Part shown: positions 1 through 10,158 of the stretch, one piece after another | Layout of the letters: each line of letters begins with the position of its first letter | Position numbering within the stretch: the stretch's first letter is position 1 | Origin: Triticum aestivum | Lineage: Eukaryota > Streptophyta > Magnoliopsida > Poales > Poaceae | Assembly: GCF_018294505.1 (NCBI RefSeq) | Contig: NC_057814.1 | Coordinates: forward strand, 295,186,059 to 295,250,058 | Direction: 5' to 3' | DNA length: 64,000 bases | The notes under the pieces: generated by a model | Database searches by the model: none | Seen by the model: only the letters and a program-made list of their open reading frames with translations | What the model was told of the DNA's origin: nothing | Made by a program: the position numbers and the translations under genes

Positions 1-945
1 CCCTTGACACTTCTCCATTATGCGATTAGGCTGACGCCCGCGTCGAAGTGGAGGAAAGAGGACGAGGCGGTGCTGCTCGGGACCGGATCGCCAGCGGTGG
101 CCGTGCTCCTCTCCATGAATAAGGGCAGTGACGGCGCCCGCGCTTTTCTGGCCCCATCATCCTCGCGAGGCTCGGGAGAGCATCCTCACGAGGAGTCAGC
201 CCCCGTGGCTCCGGGTGTGCTGACGCCTGGCTCGGTTGCCGAGATCGCGAAAGCTCAGGAGCCTCCGTCCTCCCAGGCCATGGTGACGACGTCGCCTCCT
301 CCCCCTTCTACCGCACTGCTATCTCTGGGTCCTTTGGCCTCCCCTGACGTTCTGGAGCGCGCTCTTTCTGCGATGACCCTACTGCAAGAAGATCTTCAAG
401 GCGTCGACCGTCGCCTAGTGGCCTGGCGCCTGGAGCTGGTCTCTGGCTGGCTCCATTCCAATATGTCTATCCGGGCGACGCTGAGCCAGGTTGCAGCGAA
501 CTTTGAGAAGGACAAGGAGGCTGTCGCCCAAGCCGTGGCCGCCCGCGAGGTGGCGCTGAAGGATGCCGGGGCCGCCCAGGACCGCTGCCGGTCACTAGAA
601 GCTGAGCTGGAGACCGCGCTGAGGCAGCGCGCGAAAGAAGCCCGAGGCCACAAGGCAGAGGAGGAGAATATGAAGGCCTGAGACGACGCCGTCAGGGATC
701 ACGACGCCGAGCTGGAGTAGTTGGCGAACGCGTAGGCCACGGAGCGCAGCCGGTTGGAGGAGCTGGAGTAGAAGCTGAAGGCAGAGAAGGCCGAGCTTGA
801 AGCTAAAGCGAAGGTCCTGGTTGAGGACCGCGAGGCCTTCAAGCTCCTCGAGGAGAGGTCTCGGACAGCGCTGTAGTCACTCTATGAGAAGGGCTTGGAG
901 GAGCTGCTGGCCGCCAGCAACGAGGGCCCCGCCCCGCCCAGCAAA
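1..945 (+). pseudogene. Coiled-coil antisense-type ORF of a gypsy element, copy A (5' cut by window, 3' cut by LTR)
   Basis: An open frame runs from the window edge to a TGA at 679-681. It has a Ser/Pro-rich N-terminal part followed by a heptad-like Ala/Glu/Lys/Arg-rich stretch from about residue 120, typical of a coiled coil. The same frame continues beyond the stop with further in-frame TAG codons near 718, 735 and 769, so it is a pseudogene. The sequence matches copies at 10309-11240 (plus) and 5740-6660 (minus). The AG before position 30 corresponds to the intron acceptor recognised in the 10159 copy. Proteins like this occur as extra genes in grass gypsy elements; I infer that it is the element's antisense gene and not a host gene. 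It ends abruptly where the LTR at 946 starts. Function is unknown. Confidence 0.6.
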
Positions 946-1830
946 TGTCGGATTTCGGGTTCCGGCAAAACCCTTGAGGTTCGAATACTGGGGTGCGCAT
1001 GAAGATCTCTCTCTCCCTAGATCACTCTCGCCAAATCGCAAGGCCTAGCTCGACGAACCCGAAGAACAAGAGACACAGAGTTTATACTAGTTCGGGCCAC
1101 CGATGTGGTGCAATACCCTACTCCAGTGTGGTGTGGTGGATTGCCTCTTGGGCTGAGGATGAACAGTTAAAAGGGAAGAACAACCTCCTGAGGAGAGGTG
1201 CTCTTGTGCTTAGTGAACTTGTGTGGATGAGGATGATCTGAATGATCCGCCCCCCTCTATGGTGGTGGCTAGTCCTATTTATAGAGGCCCAGGTCCTCTC
1301 CCCAAATATTGAGCGGGAAGGGATCCAACAATGGCCAAATTTGAAGGGAGACAACTAGTACAAGTTATCCTGACTAAAGGTGGTCTTCGCCTGCCAAAGG
1401 CTCTGGTGGTGATGCCGTCTTGGGCTCCACGGTGACCTCCGTCTTGCCATCCTGCTGGTCTTGATCTCGTTGCACCGATATGGAAACCTTTGCCTGATGC
1501 CTTGGGTCTCCTCGCCTGCGCTTGCCTCTTTAGCACCAAAGAGGAAATGAGGACACTGCGCACGCTGGCGCCCGCCTGGCTCCAGTCGTCATGGCTTGTG
1601 TCATAGGAACCTCGCGAGGTATCCCTTGCCTTGATCTCTCCGCCCCTCGCGAGCCAGCCTAGTGAGGCCGTCTCGAGGAGGTCTTGGGTCGTCCGCCTCA
1701 TGAGGCTTGGCCCCTCGCGAGGGTCTTGAGTGTTTGCTGGCAAGGATGGGCCGTACAGGGCCGCTGGTGGAGCCACGCCATGGGCCGCAGGCAGGCATGT
1801 CTGGGGACCCCCGTTCCCAGGATGCCGACA
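946..1830 (-). mobile_element. Gypsy LTR (885 bp), 3' LTR side, minus orientation
   Basis: The plus strand starts TGTCGGATTTCGG and ends GATGCCGACA, so both ends are TG..CA. On the minus strand the TATA box TCTATAAATAGG lies near 1270-1283. The same LTR occurs at 7028-7913, 16256-17099 and 49132-58731 (interrupted). A purine tract adjoins its high-coordinate end, so on the minus strand this is a 3' LTR with its internal domain at higher coordinates. The flanking 5 bp (gcaaa) do not match the flank of any other LTR copy here, so its partner cannot be assigned. Confidence 0.85.
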
Positions 1831-1845
1831 GTAGCCCCCGGGCCC
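1831..1845 (-). other. Polypurine tract of the minus-strand gypsy element
   Basis: Read on the minus strand this is GGGCCCGGGGGCTAC directly before the TGTCGGC of the LTR, the position where plus-strand DNA priming takes place in LTR retrotransposons. It fixes the 946-1830 LTR as a 3' LTR. No such tract precedes the LTR at 7028. Confidence 0.7.
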
Positions 1846-2072
1846 AAGGCGCGCTCGGACTTGGCTTCGAGGCGAAGCCAAAGGGCAAGTGCGGAGCGCC
1901 GCAGGCCCCAACAGCCTGAGGCCCCGCTTGACACGTGGCGGGTGATTGGAGGTGGGTGTCTCCACTTCTCCACGCTGCCTCGGCAACCGCCCGACTTGAC
2001 AAGTCCCTGCTGCATGCAGAGAAAAATCATCATTACCTGTGATCATGGGGATCGTCGGTTGTCCTTCTCCCG
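1846..2072. other. Upstream region of the antisense B3-like gene; no coding sequence
   Basis: This 227-bp stretch lies between the PPT and the TATA box. It reads as the distal part of the gypsy internal domain on the minus strand and as promoter-proximal DNA on the plus strand. Open frames across it on both strands are continuations of LTR frames and show no recognisable protein. Confidence 0.4.
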
Positions 2073-2080
2073 CTATAAAT
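2073..2080 (+). promoter_or_regulatory. TATA box for the antisense B3-like gene
   Basis: CTATAAAT lies 105 bp before the ATG at 2185, on the strand opposite to the gypsy gag-pol direction. The spacing allows a leader of about 75 bases. That it drives the B3-like ORF is an inference from position and orientation. Confidence 0.5.
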
Positions 2081-2184
2081 GAGGAGGGGGCAGAGCCCCC
2101 GTCGCTCATCTCTTCCTGCTCCGCTCGCTTCACTACTAGTAGCAACTTCCCATAGCGCCGATTTGGAGGTTCTCGGCCACAGAG

Positions 2185-4548
2185 ATGGGAAAAACACCCT
2201 GCGACGAGCCCGGGCCACTTCCGCCGAAGAAGAGGCCGAGCCACCACCGCGACATGGTCGTGTGGCCGGAGGTGTCGAGGCCTTGGTGCGAGCGGCCTCC
2301 TCCTGGGTACCCGCTACCTTTGTACGCCCAAGCCGAGGGCTTCGGAGGAAGGGGCGACGAGCGCTGCTGCCCGCGCCGCGGCCGTGGTCGCCGCGCCACG
2401 GTGACGCACGCCGCTGCCCCAAAAGTCCACGCCGCGGACTCCTCGCGCAAACTCGTGATGTGGGCGGCGATGCCTCCGCGCACTTAGATCCGCTTTCCTC
2501 AGTTCTTCTCCGCCTAGATGCCGCCGAGGGCGCCCCTTAAGATTTGGCTGCAGCATGCCGACTGCGACGCCCCGGCGACTGGAGCGGAGGTGGAAACCGT
2601 TTCCCCGGGTGATACGTCTCCAACATATCTATAATTTTTGATTGTTCCATGCTATATTATATTCTGTTTTGGATGTTTAATGGGCTTTATTATGCACTTT
2701 TATATTATTTTTGGTACTAACCTATTAACCGGAGCCCAACCCAAATTGCTGTTTTCTTGCCTATTTCAGTGTTTCGCAGAAAAAGAATATCAAATGGAGT
2801 CCAAACGGAATGAATCCTTCAGGAACGTGATTTTCGGAACAAACGTGATCCAGAGGACTTGGAGTCTACCTAAAGCAATCAACATGGAGAGCACGAGGCA
2901 GGGGGCGCGCCTACCCCCCCAGGCGCGCCCTCCACCCTCGTGGGGCCCACATTGCTCCACCGACGTACTTCTTCCTCCTATATATACCTACGTATCCTCA
3001 AACCATCAGAAGCATCCACGAAAACCTAATTCCACCGCCGCAACCTTTTGTACCCGTGAGATCCCATCTTGGGGCCTTTTCCGGTGTCCTGCCGGAGGGG
3101 GCATCGATCACGGAGGGCTTCTACATCAACACCATAGCCTCTCCGATGATGTGTGAGTAGTTTACCTCAGACCTTTGGGTCCATAGTTATTAGCTAGATG
3201 GCTTCTTCTCTCTCTTTGGATGTCAATACAATGTTCTCCTCGATTCTCTTGGAGATCTATTCGATGTAATCTTCTTTTGCGGTGTGTTTGTCGAGACCGA
3301 TGAATTGTGGGTTTATGATCAAGTTTATCTATGAACAATATTTGAATCTTCTCTGAATTCTTTTATGTATGATTGTTTATCTTTGCAAGTCTCTTCGAAT
3401 TATCAGTTTGGTTTCGCCTACTAGATTGATCTTTCTTGCAATGGGAGAAGTGCTTAGCTTTGGGTTCAATCTTGCGGTGTCCTTTCCCAGTGACAACAGG
3501 GGCAGCAAGGCACGTATTGTATTGTTGCCATCGAGGATAACAAGATGGTGTTTATATCATATTGCATGAGTTTATCCCTCTACATCATGTCATCTTGCTT
3601 AAAGCGTTACTCTGTTCTTATGAACTTAATACTCTGGATGCATGCTGGATAGCGGTCGATGTGTGGAGTAATAGTAGTAGATGCAGGCAGGAGTCGGTCT
3701 ACTTGTCACGGACGTGATGCCTATATATATGATCATACCTAGATATTCTCATAACTATGCTCAATTCTATCAATTGCTCAATAGTAATTTGTTCACCCAC
3801 CGTAAATACTTATGCTATCTTGAGAGAAGCCACTAGTGAAACCTATGCCCCCCGGGTCTATTTTCCATCATATTAATCATCCAACACTTAGCTATTTTTA
3901 TTGCCGTTTATTTTACTTTGCATCTTTATCATAAAAATACCAAAAATATTATCTTATCATATCTATCAGATCTCACTCTCGTAAGTGACCGTGAAGGGAT
4001 TGACAACCCCTTTATCGCGTTGGTTGCGAGGTTCTTATTTGTTTGTGTAGTTGCGTGGGACTTGTGCGTGATCTCCTACTGGATTGATACCTTGGTTCTC
4101 AAAAACTGAGGGAAATACTTACGCTACTTTACTGCATCACCCTTTCCTCTTCAAGGGAAAACCAACACAGTGCTCAAGAGGTAGCACTGGGCAAGATCTT
4201 CACGACTCGCGGCTGGGGCGAGGTCGCCCGGGTTTGCCACGCAGAAGGCGCCCTCACCATCCACTTTGAGTGCGACGGCGCCTCCACAAAGTTCTTCAAG
4301 GTTTTCGACTCGGAAGTCCGCCGCTTGGAGTGCTGCCCTGAGAAGGGTCGCCGTGGCGGCGCAGTGGCCAGTGCCGAGCTCGCCGCTGGCTTCGCTAGCG
4401 GCTCTTCCAGTAGCGGCGATGGCGCTTGGGAGTCCAGCGACTCTCCCGAGCCCTACGAGACCTCGGAGACGAGCGACAACAGCTACGTGCCTAGAAGCTC
4501 TCGCCGGGCCCAGAGCAAGGCCGCAGCGTCCGGACGCCGCTGTCGCTA
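2185..4548 (+). pseudogene. B3-domain-like ORF carried antisense in a gypsy element, split by a solo LTR
   Basis: The ATG at 2185 opens a basic, Pro-rich N-terminus (MGKTPCDEPGPLPPKKRPSH). Coherent sequence then moves to other frames near 2400-2540 (a LAQTRD..LLRLDAAEG stretch) and near 2519-2609 (LKIWLQHADC). After the solo LTR it resumes at 4193 with a GW..VAR...EG.LTIHFECDG....FKVF pattern and a Ser/Glu-rich acidic tail ending at a stop at 4546-4548. The GW, LxF, DG and F-K-V-F spacing resembles the C-terminal half of plant B3 DNA-binding domains. Related B3-like ORFs are, from memory, common in Triticeae gypsy elements. Frameshifts and the insertion make this copy non-functional. It lies between the 3' LTR and the gag-pol side, antisense to them. 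The B3 assignment is by eye only. Confidence 0.5.
2610..4187 (+). mobile_element. Solo LTR (1578 bp) of a Sabrina/WHAM-type gypsy element
   Basis: The element starts TGATACGTCTCC and ends AGAGGTAGCA. It is flanked by ccggg (2605-2609) and ctggg (4188-4192), a 5-bp target-site duplication with one mismatch. A TATA-like CTATATATACC lies near 2978-2990 on the plus strand, setting transcription direction. No internal domain is present, so it is a solo LTR left by LTR-LTR recombination. Small open frames inside (2638-3156, 3918-4109) show no protein similarity that I recognise. A close inverted relative starts at 62512. The family name is uncertain. Confidence 0.85.
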
Positions 4549-4803
4549 ATCTGGATGGGGTTGGCCCCGGTCTCCCGTGGCCCACTGTTGATGATGGCGT
4601 CGGCCACGCTTGCGCGTGTAGATAGAGCTCCTAAGAACTCCCTCCTTTTGTTCCCTGCGGGGAATCGAAATGGACCCCGAGGGGGCGTGTAAAGGGTCTG
4701 TAATGTCCTCTATTCATACTATCCTTGTTATGAAAATTTGCGAATGCATGTCTCGTTTTCGTTCGGTCCCCATGGACGAGGCTATGGTGAGGGCCTTCAC
4801 CGC
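4549..4803 (+). other. 3' trailer of the B3-like antisense gene
   Basis: This stretch follows the B3-like stop codon. It contains an AT-richer part near 4700-4750 (TCTATTCATACTATCCTTGTTATGA split over 4710-4735) that could serve as a polyadenylation region. No open frame of note is seen. It ends where similarity to the inverted-repeat block begins. Confidence 0.35.
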
Positions 4804-4874
4804 GCCGGACCTGGTCGTCGCGCGCCCCTCCCGAGCCGAGCCTCGGTGAGGGTAAAGGTATGAAGGTCGTTTGA

Positions 4875-5197
4875 GCGTCAAGGGGGACTCCTGAGCATCG
4901 CGACTCAGGAGCCTAACTGGCCACGTAGCCCCTCACTCCTTGGTCTCGTCCTGGTGATCCGGACGACCCGACGGCGGCTGAGGTATGCACGGGGTCGGGC
5001 CCTGCCGACGTAGGACACTAGACCTATTCGTGCATTTTCTTTCTGTAAGCTGTTTGCGCGTCAAGGGGGACTCCTGAGCATCGCGACTCAGGAGCCTAAC
5101 TGGCCACGTAGCCCCTCACTCCTTAGTCTCGTGCTGGTGATCCGGACGACCCGACGGCGGCTGAGATGCGCGGGGTCGGGCCCTGCCGACGTAGGAC
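4875..5197 (-). repeat. 183-bp tandem repeat, two units, with internal hairpins
   Basis: Units begin at 4875 and 5058 (GCGTCAAGGGGGACTCC) and run to GCCGACGTAGGA. Each contains a perfect 8-bp inverted repeat, CTCCTGAG / CTCAGGAG, separated by 8 bases (4888-4911 and 5071-5094). The same pair with the same 183-bp period lies at 11768-12089 in the opposite orientation. The repeat sits just downstream of the coiled-coil ORF in both copies. Confidence 0.85.
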
Positions 5198-5351
5198 GTA
5201 AGGCAAATGGGAAGGAAATAACAAAATCCCAAAGCAAATATTACAAGACATATTGCCCTGCCAATACCAAACGCAAGTTTAAACGCCTCCACGAGGCATG
5301 GTCCATTTTGCAGAAACTAAACAGGAATGGAGCCGCCACCAAGGCATCTCG

Positions 5352-6695
5352 TCACCCCCGGATGTCGCCGCCGTCGCCGGCAAGGGACGCTTCTTCTCCA
5401 ACGGCGTCGCCTTCACCTGTACCACCAACTGGAGTTGCAGGATCAGTAGCACTGCCGGTCGTAGGCACATGAGCGAAGGTGTGGAACTCCTTCAGCAGGG
5501 CCTTCACCTGACCCTTCACGGCTGCGGTAGCGGCCGCACAATGCTCGTCATCCACATGCTCCAGCAGCTCGTCAAGGCGGGTGGCAGGGTCGCGAAGATG
5601 GAGGTGGCTGAAGACGTGCGTCAACGCGGCTGAGGAAAGAACGCGGGCTTCCTCCTCTGCCATGGGGCCGATGCCACTCACGACGTCCTCAAGCGCATCG
5701 ACCAGATAAGGAAGCAGCTGGGCAGGGGCCTCGTTGCTGGCGGCCAGCGGCTCCTCCAATCCCTTCTCGTAGAGTGACTGCAGCGCCGTCTAAGACCTAT
5801 CCTCGAGGAGCTTGAAGGCCTCACGGTCCTCAGCCAGGACATTCGCTTTAGCTTCAAGCTCGGCCTTCTCCGCCTTCAGCTTCTGCTCCAGCTCCTCCAA
5901 CCGGCCGCGCTCCGTGACCTGCGCCTTCGCCAACTGCTGCAGCTCGGTGTCGTGATCCCTGGCGGCGTCCTCTCGGGCCTTCATCTTCTCCTCCTCCGCC
6001 TTGCGGCCTCGGGCTACTTTCGCGCGCTCCCTCCGTGCGGTCTCCAGCTCGGCCTCCAGCGACCGGCAGTGGTCCTGGGCGGCCCCGACATCCTTCAGCG
6101 CCACCTCGCGGGCGGCCACGACTTGGGCGACAGCCTCCTTGTCCTTCTCAGAGTCCGCTGCAGCCTAGCTCAGCGTCGCCCGGACAGACACATTGGAATG
6201 GAGCCAGCCAGAGACCAGCTCCAGGCGCCCGGCCACTAGGCGACGGTCGGCGCCTTGAAGATCTTCTCACAGCAGGGTCATCGCAGAAAGAGCGTGCTCC
6301 AGAACGTCAGGGGAGGCCAAAGGACCCGGAAATAGCAGTGCGGCAGAAGGGGGAGGAGGCGACGTTGTCACCATGGCCTGGGAGGATGGAGGCTCCTGAG
6401 CTTTCGCGATCTCGGCAACCGAGCTAGGCATCAGCGCAACCAAAGCCAGTGGGGCCACGGGGGCTGACTCCTCCCGAGGATGCTCCCCCGAGCCTCGCGA
6501 GGATGATCGGGCCGGAGAAGCGCGGGCGCTGTCACTGCCCTTATTCATGGATAGGGGCGCGGCCACCGCAGGCGATCCGGTCCCGAGCAGCACCGTCTCG
6601 TCCTCTTTCCTCCTATTCGCCGCGGGCGTCGGCCTAATCGCACAATGGAGAAGCGTCAAGGGAAAGCAGCTAAAGAGAGAACAGGACAAGAACAC
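5352..6695 (-). pseudogene. Coiled-coil antisense-type ORF, copy B
   Basis: Three open segments on the minus strand (6695-6267, 6119-5790, 5759-5352) together cover the same protein as the copy at 10329-11609. In order it has a Ser/Pro/Gly-rich N-terminal part, a long Glu/Lys/Arg/Ala coiled-coil centre, and a C-terminal part with LPYLVDALEDVVSGIGPMAE and an AFSHLHLRDPATRLDELLEHV-like helix. In-frame stops near 6165 and 5790 break it. The intron seen in the 10159 copy is also recognisable near 6632-6697. The C-terminal tail is Thr/Gly/Asp-rich. Such proteins are annotated as putative gypsy-type transposon proteins in cereals; their role is not known to me. A host origin cannot be excluded, but the LTR context favours an element gene. 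Confidence 0.6.
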
Positions 6696-6806
6696 TTACT
6701 GGTCTACAGCGGCGTAGTCCCTCCGCTTCGTAAGCTTGAAGCCGGAGAGCCTCGCAGCCTGAGGCGCAGGCGCGCGGGCTCCAAGAGCGGAAGAAGGTGC
6801 GGCGGA

Positions 6807-7027
6807 TGGACCTGAAGCAGCTCCAGGCAGAGTTAGAGCAGGAGCGTCATCTCGGGGGATCAATGCCAACCTGCCCTCGTCAGGACCACCGGCGGCTCCG
6901 CTCTCTCCGGGAGCACGCCGGCCTCATCATCATCATCTGGTAGGGTGCGGAGGATGTCGGCCTTGCGCAAGGGGGAGGTCTCCCCCATCCCCTTGGGGGT
7001 CGCCTCTGAGTCATGCTCCTTGCGCTC
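6807..7027. other. Unassigned 221-bp spacer before a gypsy LTR
   Basis: This lies between the inverted-repeat arm and the LTR at 7028. It reads as gene-body sequence on the minus strand (Glu/Ala/Asp-rich frames) and is probably more of the coiled-coil gene upstream of its intron. It has no polypurine tract next to the LTR, so the LTR is entered from outside its own element here. Confidence 0.3.
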
Positions 7028-7913
7028 TGTCGGCGTCCTAGGAACAGGGGTCCCCAGACTTGCCTGCCTGTAGGCCATGGCGTGGCTCCACCAGCGGCTC
7101 TCTACGGCCCATCTTCACCAGCAAACACTCAAGACCCTCGCGAGGGGCCAAGCCTCGCGAGGCGGACGACACAAGACCTCCTCGGGACGGCCTCACTAGG
7201 CTGGCTCACGAGGGGCGGAGAGATCAAGGCAAGGGATACCTCGCGAGGTTCCTATGACACAAGCCATGACGACTGGAGCCAGGCGGGCGCCAGCGTGCGC
7301 AGTGTCCTCATTTCCACTTTGGTGCTGAAGAGGTAAGCGCAGGCGAGGAGACCCGAGGTATCAGGCAAAGGTTTCCATATCGGTGCAACAAGATCAAGAC
7401 CAGCAGGATGGCAAGACGGAGGTCACCGTGGAGCCCAAGACGGCATCACCACCAGAGCCTTTGGCAGGCGAAGACCACCTTTAGTCAGGATAACTTATAC
7501 TAGTTGTCTCCCTTCGAATTTGGCCGTTGTTGGATCCCTTCCCGCTCAATATTTGGGGAGAGGACCAGGGCCTCTATAAATAGGACTAGCCACCACCATA
7601 GAGGGGGACGAATCATTCAGATCATCCTCATCCACACAAGTTCACCAAGCACAAGAGCACCTCTCCTCAGGATGCTTCTCTTCCCTTGTAACTGTTCATC
7701 CTCAGCCCAAGAGGCAATCCACCACACCACACTGGAGTAGGGTATTACACCACATCGGTGGCCCGAACCAGTATAAACTCTTGTGTCTCTCGTTCTTCAG
7801 GTTCGTCGAGCTAGGCCTAGCGATTTGGCGAGAGCGATCTAGGGAGAGAGAGGTCTTCGTGCGCACCCCAGTGTTCAAACCTCAAGGGTTTTGCCGGAAC
7901 CTGAAATCCGACA
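7028..7913 (+). mobile_element. Gypsy LTR (886 bp), 5' LTR, plus orientation
   Basis: Starts TGTCGGCGTCC and ends AAATCCGACA. TATA box TCTATAAATAGG lies near 7573-7585. It contains several CTCGCGAG palindromes. The primer-binding-site-like sequence follows immediately, which makes this a 5' LTR. The 5 bp before it are cgctc; no matching 3' flank was found. Confidence 0.85.
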
Positions 7914-7940
7914 TTTGGCGCGCCAGGTAGGGGTGCGCCG
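7914..7940 (+). other. Primer-binding-site region
   Basis: TTTGGCGCGCCAGGTAGGGG follows the LTR end directly. The identical arrangement occurs at 16255-16230 (minus) and, as TTTGGTGCGCCAGG, at 58732. The complementary tRNA was not identified. Confidence 0.65.
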
Positions 7941-9640
7941 GAGCCTCTCTTCCGCCAGTTGATCTGCTGACGCTCCGCGGTTCCGATGTCCGGCGACCCG
8001 AGGACCAACGCCAACCGCTGGGTAGCTTGGCCAGCCTAGGCGGCATCGTCCGCCCAATAAGACCTCAACCCTGCGCCCCAGGCGGCACGCGCGTTGCCAA
8101 ACGCTGTGGGGCATGGGCGGCGCGGCCAAACGCCATCCACCCTAATTCCATGACAAGCGCGGGCAGCCGCGAGGGCCTCAAGCTACGCTGCGGCAACGGC
8201 GCCAGACACCCGACGGGAACAACCAAACATGAGGGCCGCGCTCACGGTGGCTCGGGAGCTGCTGCGATGCCGGCTGATGGAGAGCGGCCAGGATTTATTG
8301 CTGGAGCGCGTCGCCGAGGTACTGGACGCCGCGGCCTCAGGAGCACTGTCCTTCTGCTCCCTGGTTTCGCCTCAGGCCGCGTTCGTATCGCATGGCGGGC
8401 CTCGCCGTGCCCGCGTGCCCCTGGGCGCGCTAGGAGGTTTCGTCGACACCGGCGCGACCAGCAGCACCGGACACCCAATCGCACCAGTGCCACCTCCGAT
8501 GAGCGCGGGTACGAGCGTTGCCTCCCTACCATCCTCAGGGCAGCGTGCTGGGCCGGGCAACATGGAGCGTGGGGCACTTTGGCGAGGTCTTCGGGGCGGC
8601 GGTCTCCGAGGCCTACGTGCCCCGCATTATGGACTAGGAGTACACGCTGGAAGACGACCCTGGCTCGTTCCTCGAGCCACGCTGGGAGGAGGAGGCGCTA
8701 GAAGCTGAGGCCCTCGAGGAGCCTCCCGTGAGCCTCACCAACCATGCCGGCGACAACAGATACAAGGTACCACTAATCCCTCAGGAGCAAGCTTACGCTA
8801 ACCATGGGTCGCAGGAGGATCAGGTCACGGCGGCGGACGGCGGCCCCAGCTCGACAGCCTCCCTTCCACCAAGAGGAGCGCACTGGGGGCTGCAGGGAAG
8901 GGGCCGGGAGCAAGGCCCCTCCCCACATCGCGCGGAGCAGGGCGTCCCCCGGAGGTAGGCCCTCTACCGGGGAGGTGCTGGTGAGCCTTCCCCCGGTAGA
9001 GGACCCGTGGTCGCCGAGGGCGCCGCTGGCGTCCCCTTTGCCCCTTGGCTTCGTCCTGGTTTCTGGACGCCCCAATGGTGGTCAAGGGTGGCGCAAGGTG
9101 GGGCCCTCGTCTGGCGATATGAAGTAAGGCTCACGCCTGTGAAGGTCTCTGCTCGTGACACTCTCACGTAATAATGAGTGGGGATGTACACGCCCCGGAG
9201 TCTCAGGAGTGCCGCCCTCGGGCCTCGGGGGCTCCCTCCCACGTCCCAGTGGCAGCACTTAGCTCCGCACTGGTGAGAAGACAAGAAGACTAGACTAGGC
9301 GCCGGACGCGGCCATTTGCTTTTAACCTCTTTTTCTGTAGCCCTGCTTTCTGGCTTTGGATTTAAGTTTGAAGTTGAATTTTCATTGGTGTGCGCGGGGG
9401 GTGCCTTTTCTCGTTCGTGCGATTTCTTGCAATCTGGTTCCTTGCCTTGATTCGGAGTTCGCTCCTGTTGCCTTCCCCACGCGTGCCCCTCACGAGCGGG
9501 GGCTGGGCATAGCGCACGCGCGCAGCGCGCATGTCCTGCCATGGCTGGCGCTTGCTTCTCGTGAGGCCCTTTCAGACGGATCGACAGGCTCCTCAGAAAC
9601 CCACAACCTCACGAGCCGGTTTGGGACCTGTCCTGGCTAA
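7941..9640 (+). pseudogene. Truncated gypsy internal domain with a gag-region-like remnant
   Basis: After the PBS the sequence carries several overlapping frames, the longest at 8229-8708 (ARELLRCRLMESGQDLLLER.., then Gly/Arg/Pro-rich). The start resembles the N-terminal leader seen before gag domains in this family, but no gag core, protease or RT is seen. From 9121 to about 9300 it matches 61650-61840, the region just after pol in the element at 49132. Most of gag-pol between these points is therefore missing. 9300-9640 continues as gypsy 3' untranslated sequence with CTCACGAG motifs. The remnant is non-functional. Confidence 0.45.
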
Positions 9641-9825
9641 GGTAAATTACAGCAGCAAACTCGCAGCGGGACTCGCGGGTTCATGGAGACACATATCCAG
9701 CTTGGCCTAAAGAATAGAGGCAGTAATTTGTTTACATGAGGGGCTTCCCCTCCCAAAATGCTCTCACAACTTCCAGGGCCATGCCCGAGCTTTCTCATGC
9801 AGGGACAACGACAAGGAAGCACGGG
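9641..9825. other. Short unassigned segment between internal remnant and LTR fragment
   Basis: No gene or known end signal is visible in these 185 bases. It may be the last part of the untranslated region of the preceding element. Confidence 0.25.
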
Positions 9826-10158
9826 CTCAATAGGACATGTCACTACCATAGAGGGGGACGGATCATTCAGATCATCCTCATCCACACAAGTTCACCAAGC
9901 ACAAGAGCACCTCTCCTCAGGAGGCTGCTCTTCCCTTGTAACTGTTCATCCTAGCCCAAGAGGCAATCCACAACACCACACTGGAGTAGGGTATTACACC
10001 ACATCGGTGGCCCGAACCAGTATAAACTCTAGTGTCTCTCGTTCTTCGGGTTCATCGAGCTAGGCCTTGCGATTTGGCGAGAGCGATCTAGGGAGAGAGA
10101 GGTCTTCGTGCACACCCCAGTGTTCGAACCTCAAAGGTTTTGCCGGAACCCGAAATCC
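9826..10158 (+). mobile_element. Gypsy LTR fragment (3' third only), plus orientation
   Basis: This matches the 3' part of the 7028-7913 LTR from the AATAGGAC next to its TATA box to CGAAATCC. It lacks both the start of the LTR and the last four bases (GACA). Its end is fused directly to the coiled-coil gene, so both edges are rearrangement breakpoints. Confidence 0.75.

Larger units (their letters stand above)
4804..6806 (-). repeat. Left arm of a 2-kb inverted repeat (matches 10158-12157)
   Basis: Reverse complement of this segment aligns from end to end with 10158-12157, including the 183-bp tandem repeats, the coiled-coil ORF and the short intron. Mismatches are scattered and low in the parts I compared (for example 5281-5410 against 11560-11690). 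The 3.35-kb spacer holds a complete LTR and part of an internal domain. Arm ends were placed by eye to within about 10 bases. Confidence 0.75.

Noticed and set aside
1279..2247. 322-aa minus-strand open frame
   Set aside because: It spans the gypsy LTR and its flank and recurs partly in every LTR copy; no domain is seen. It is an LTR frame, not a gene.
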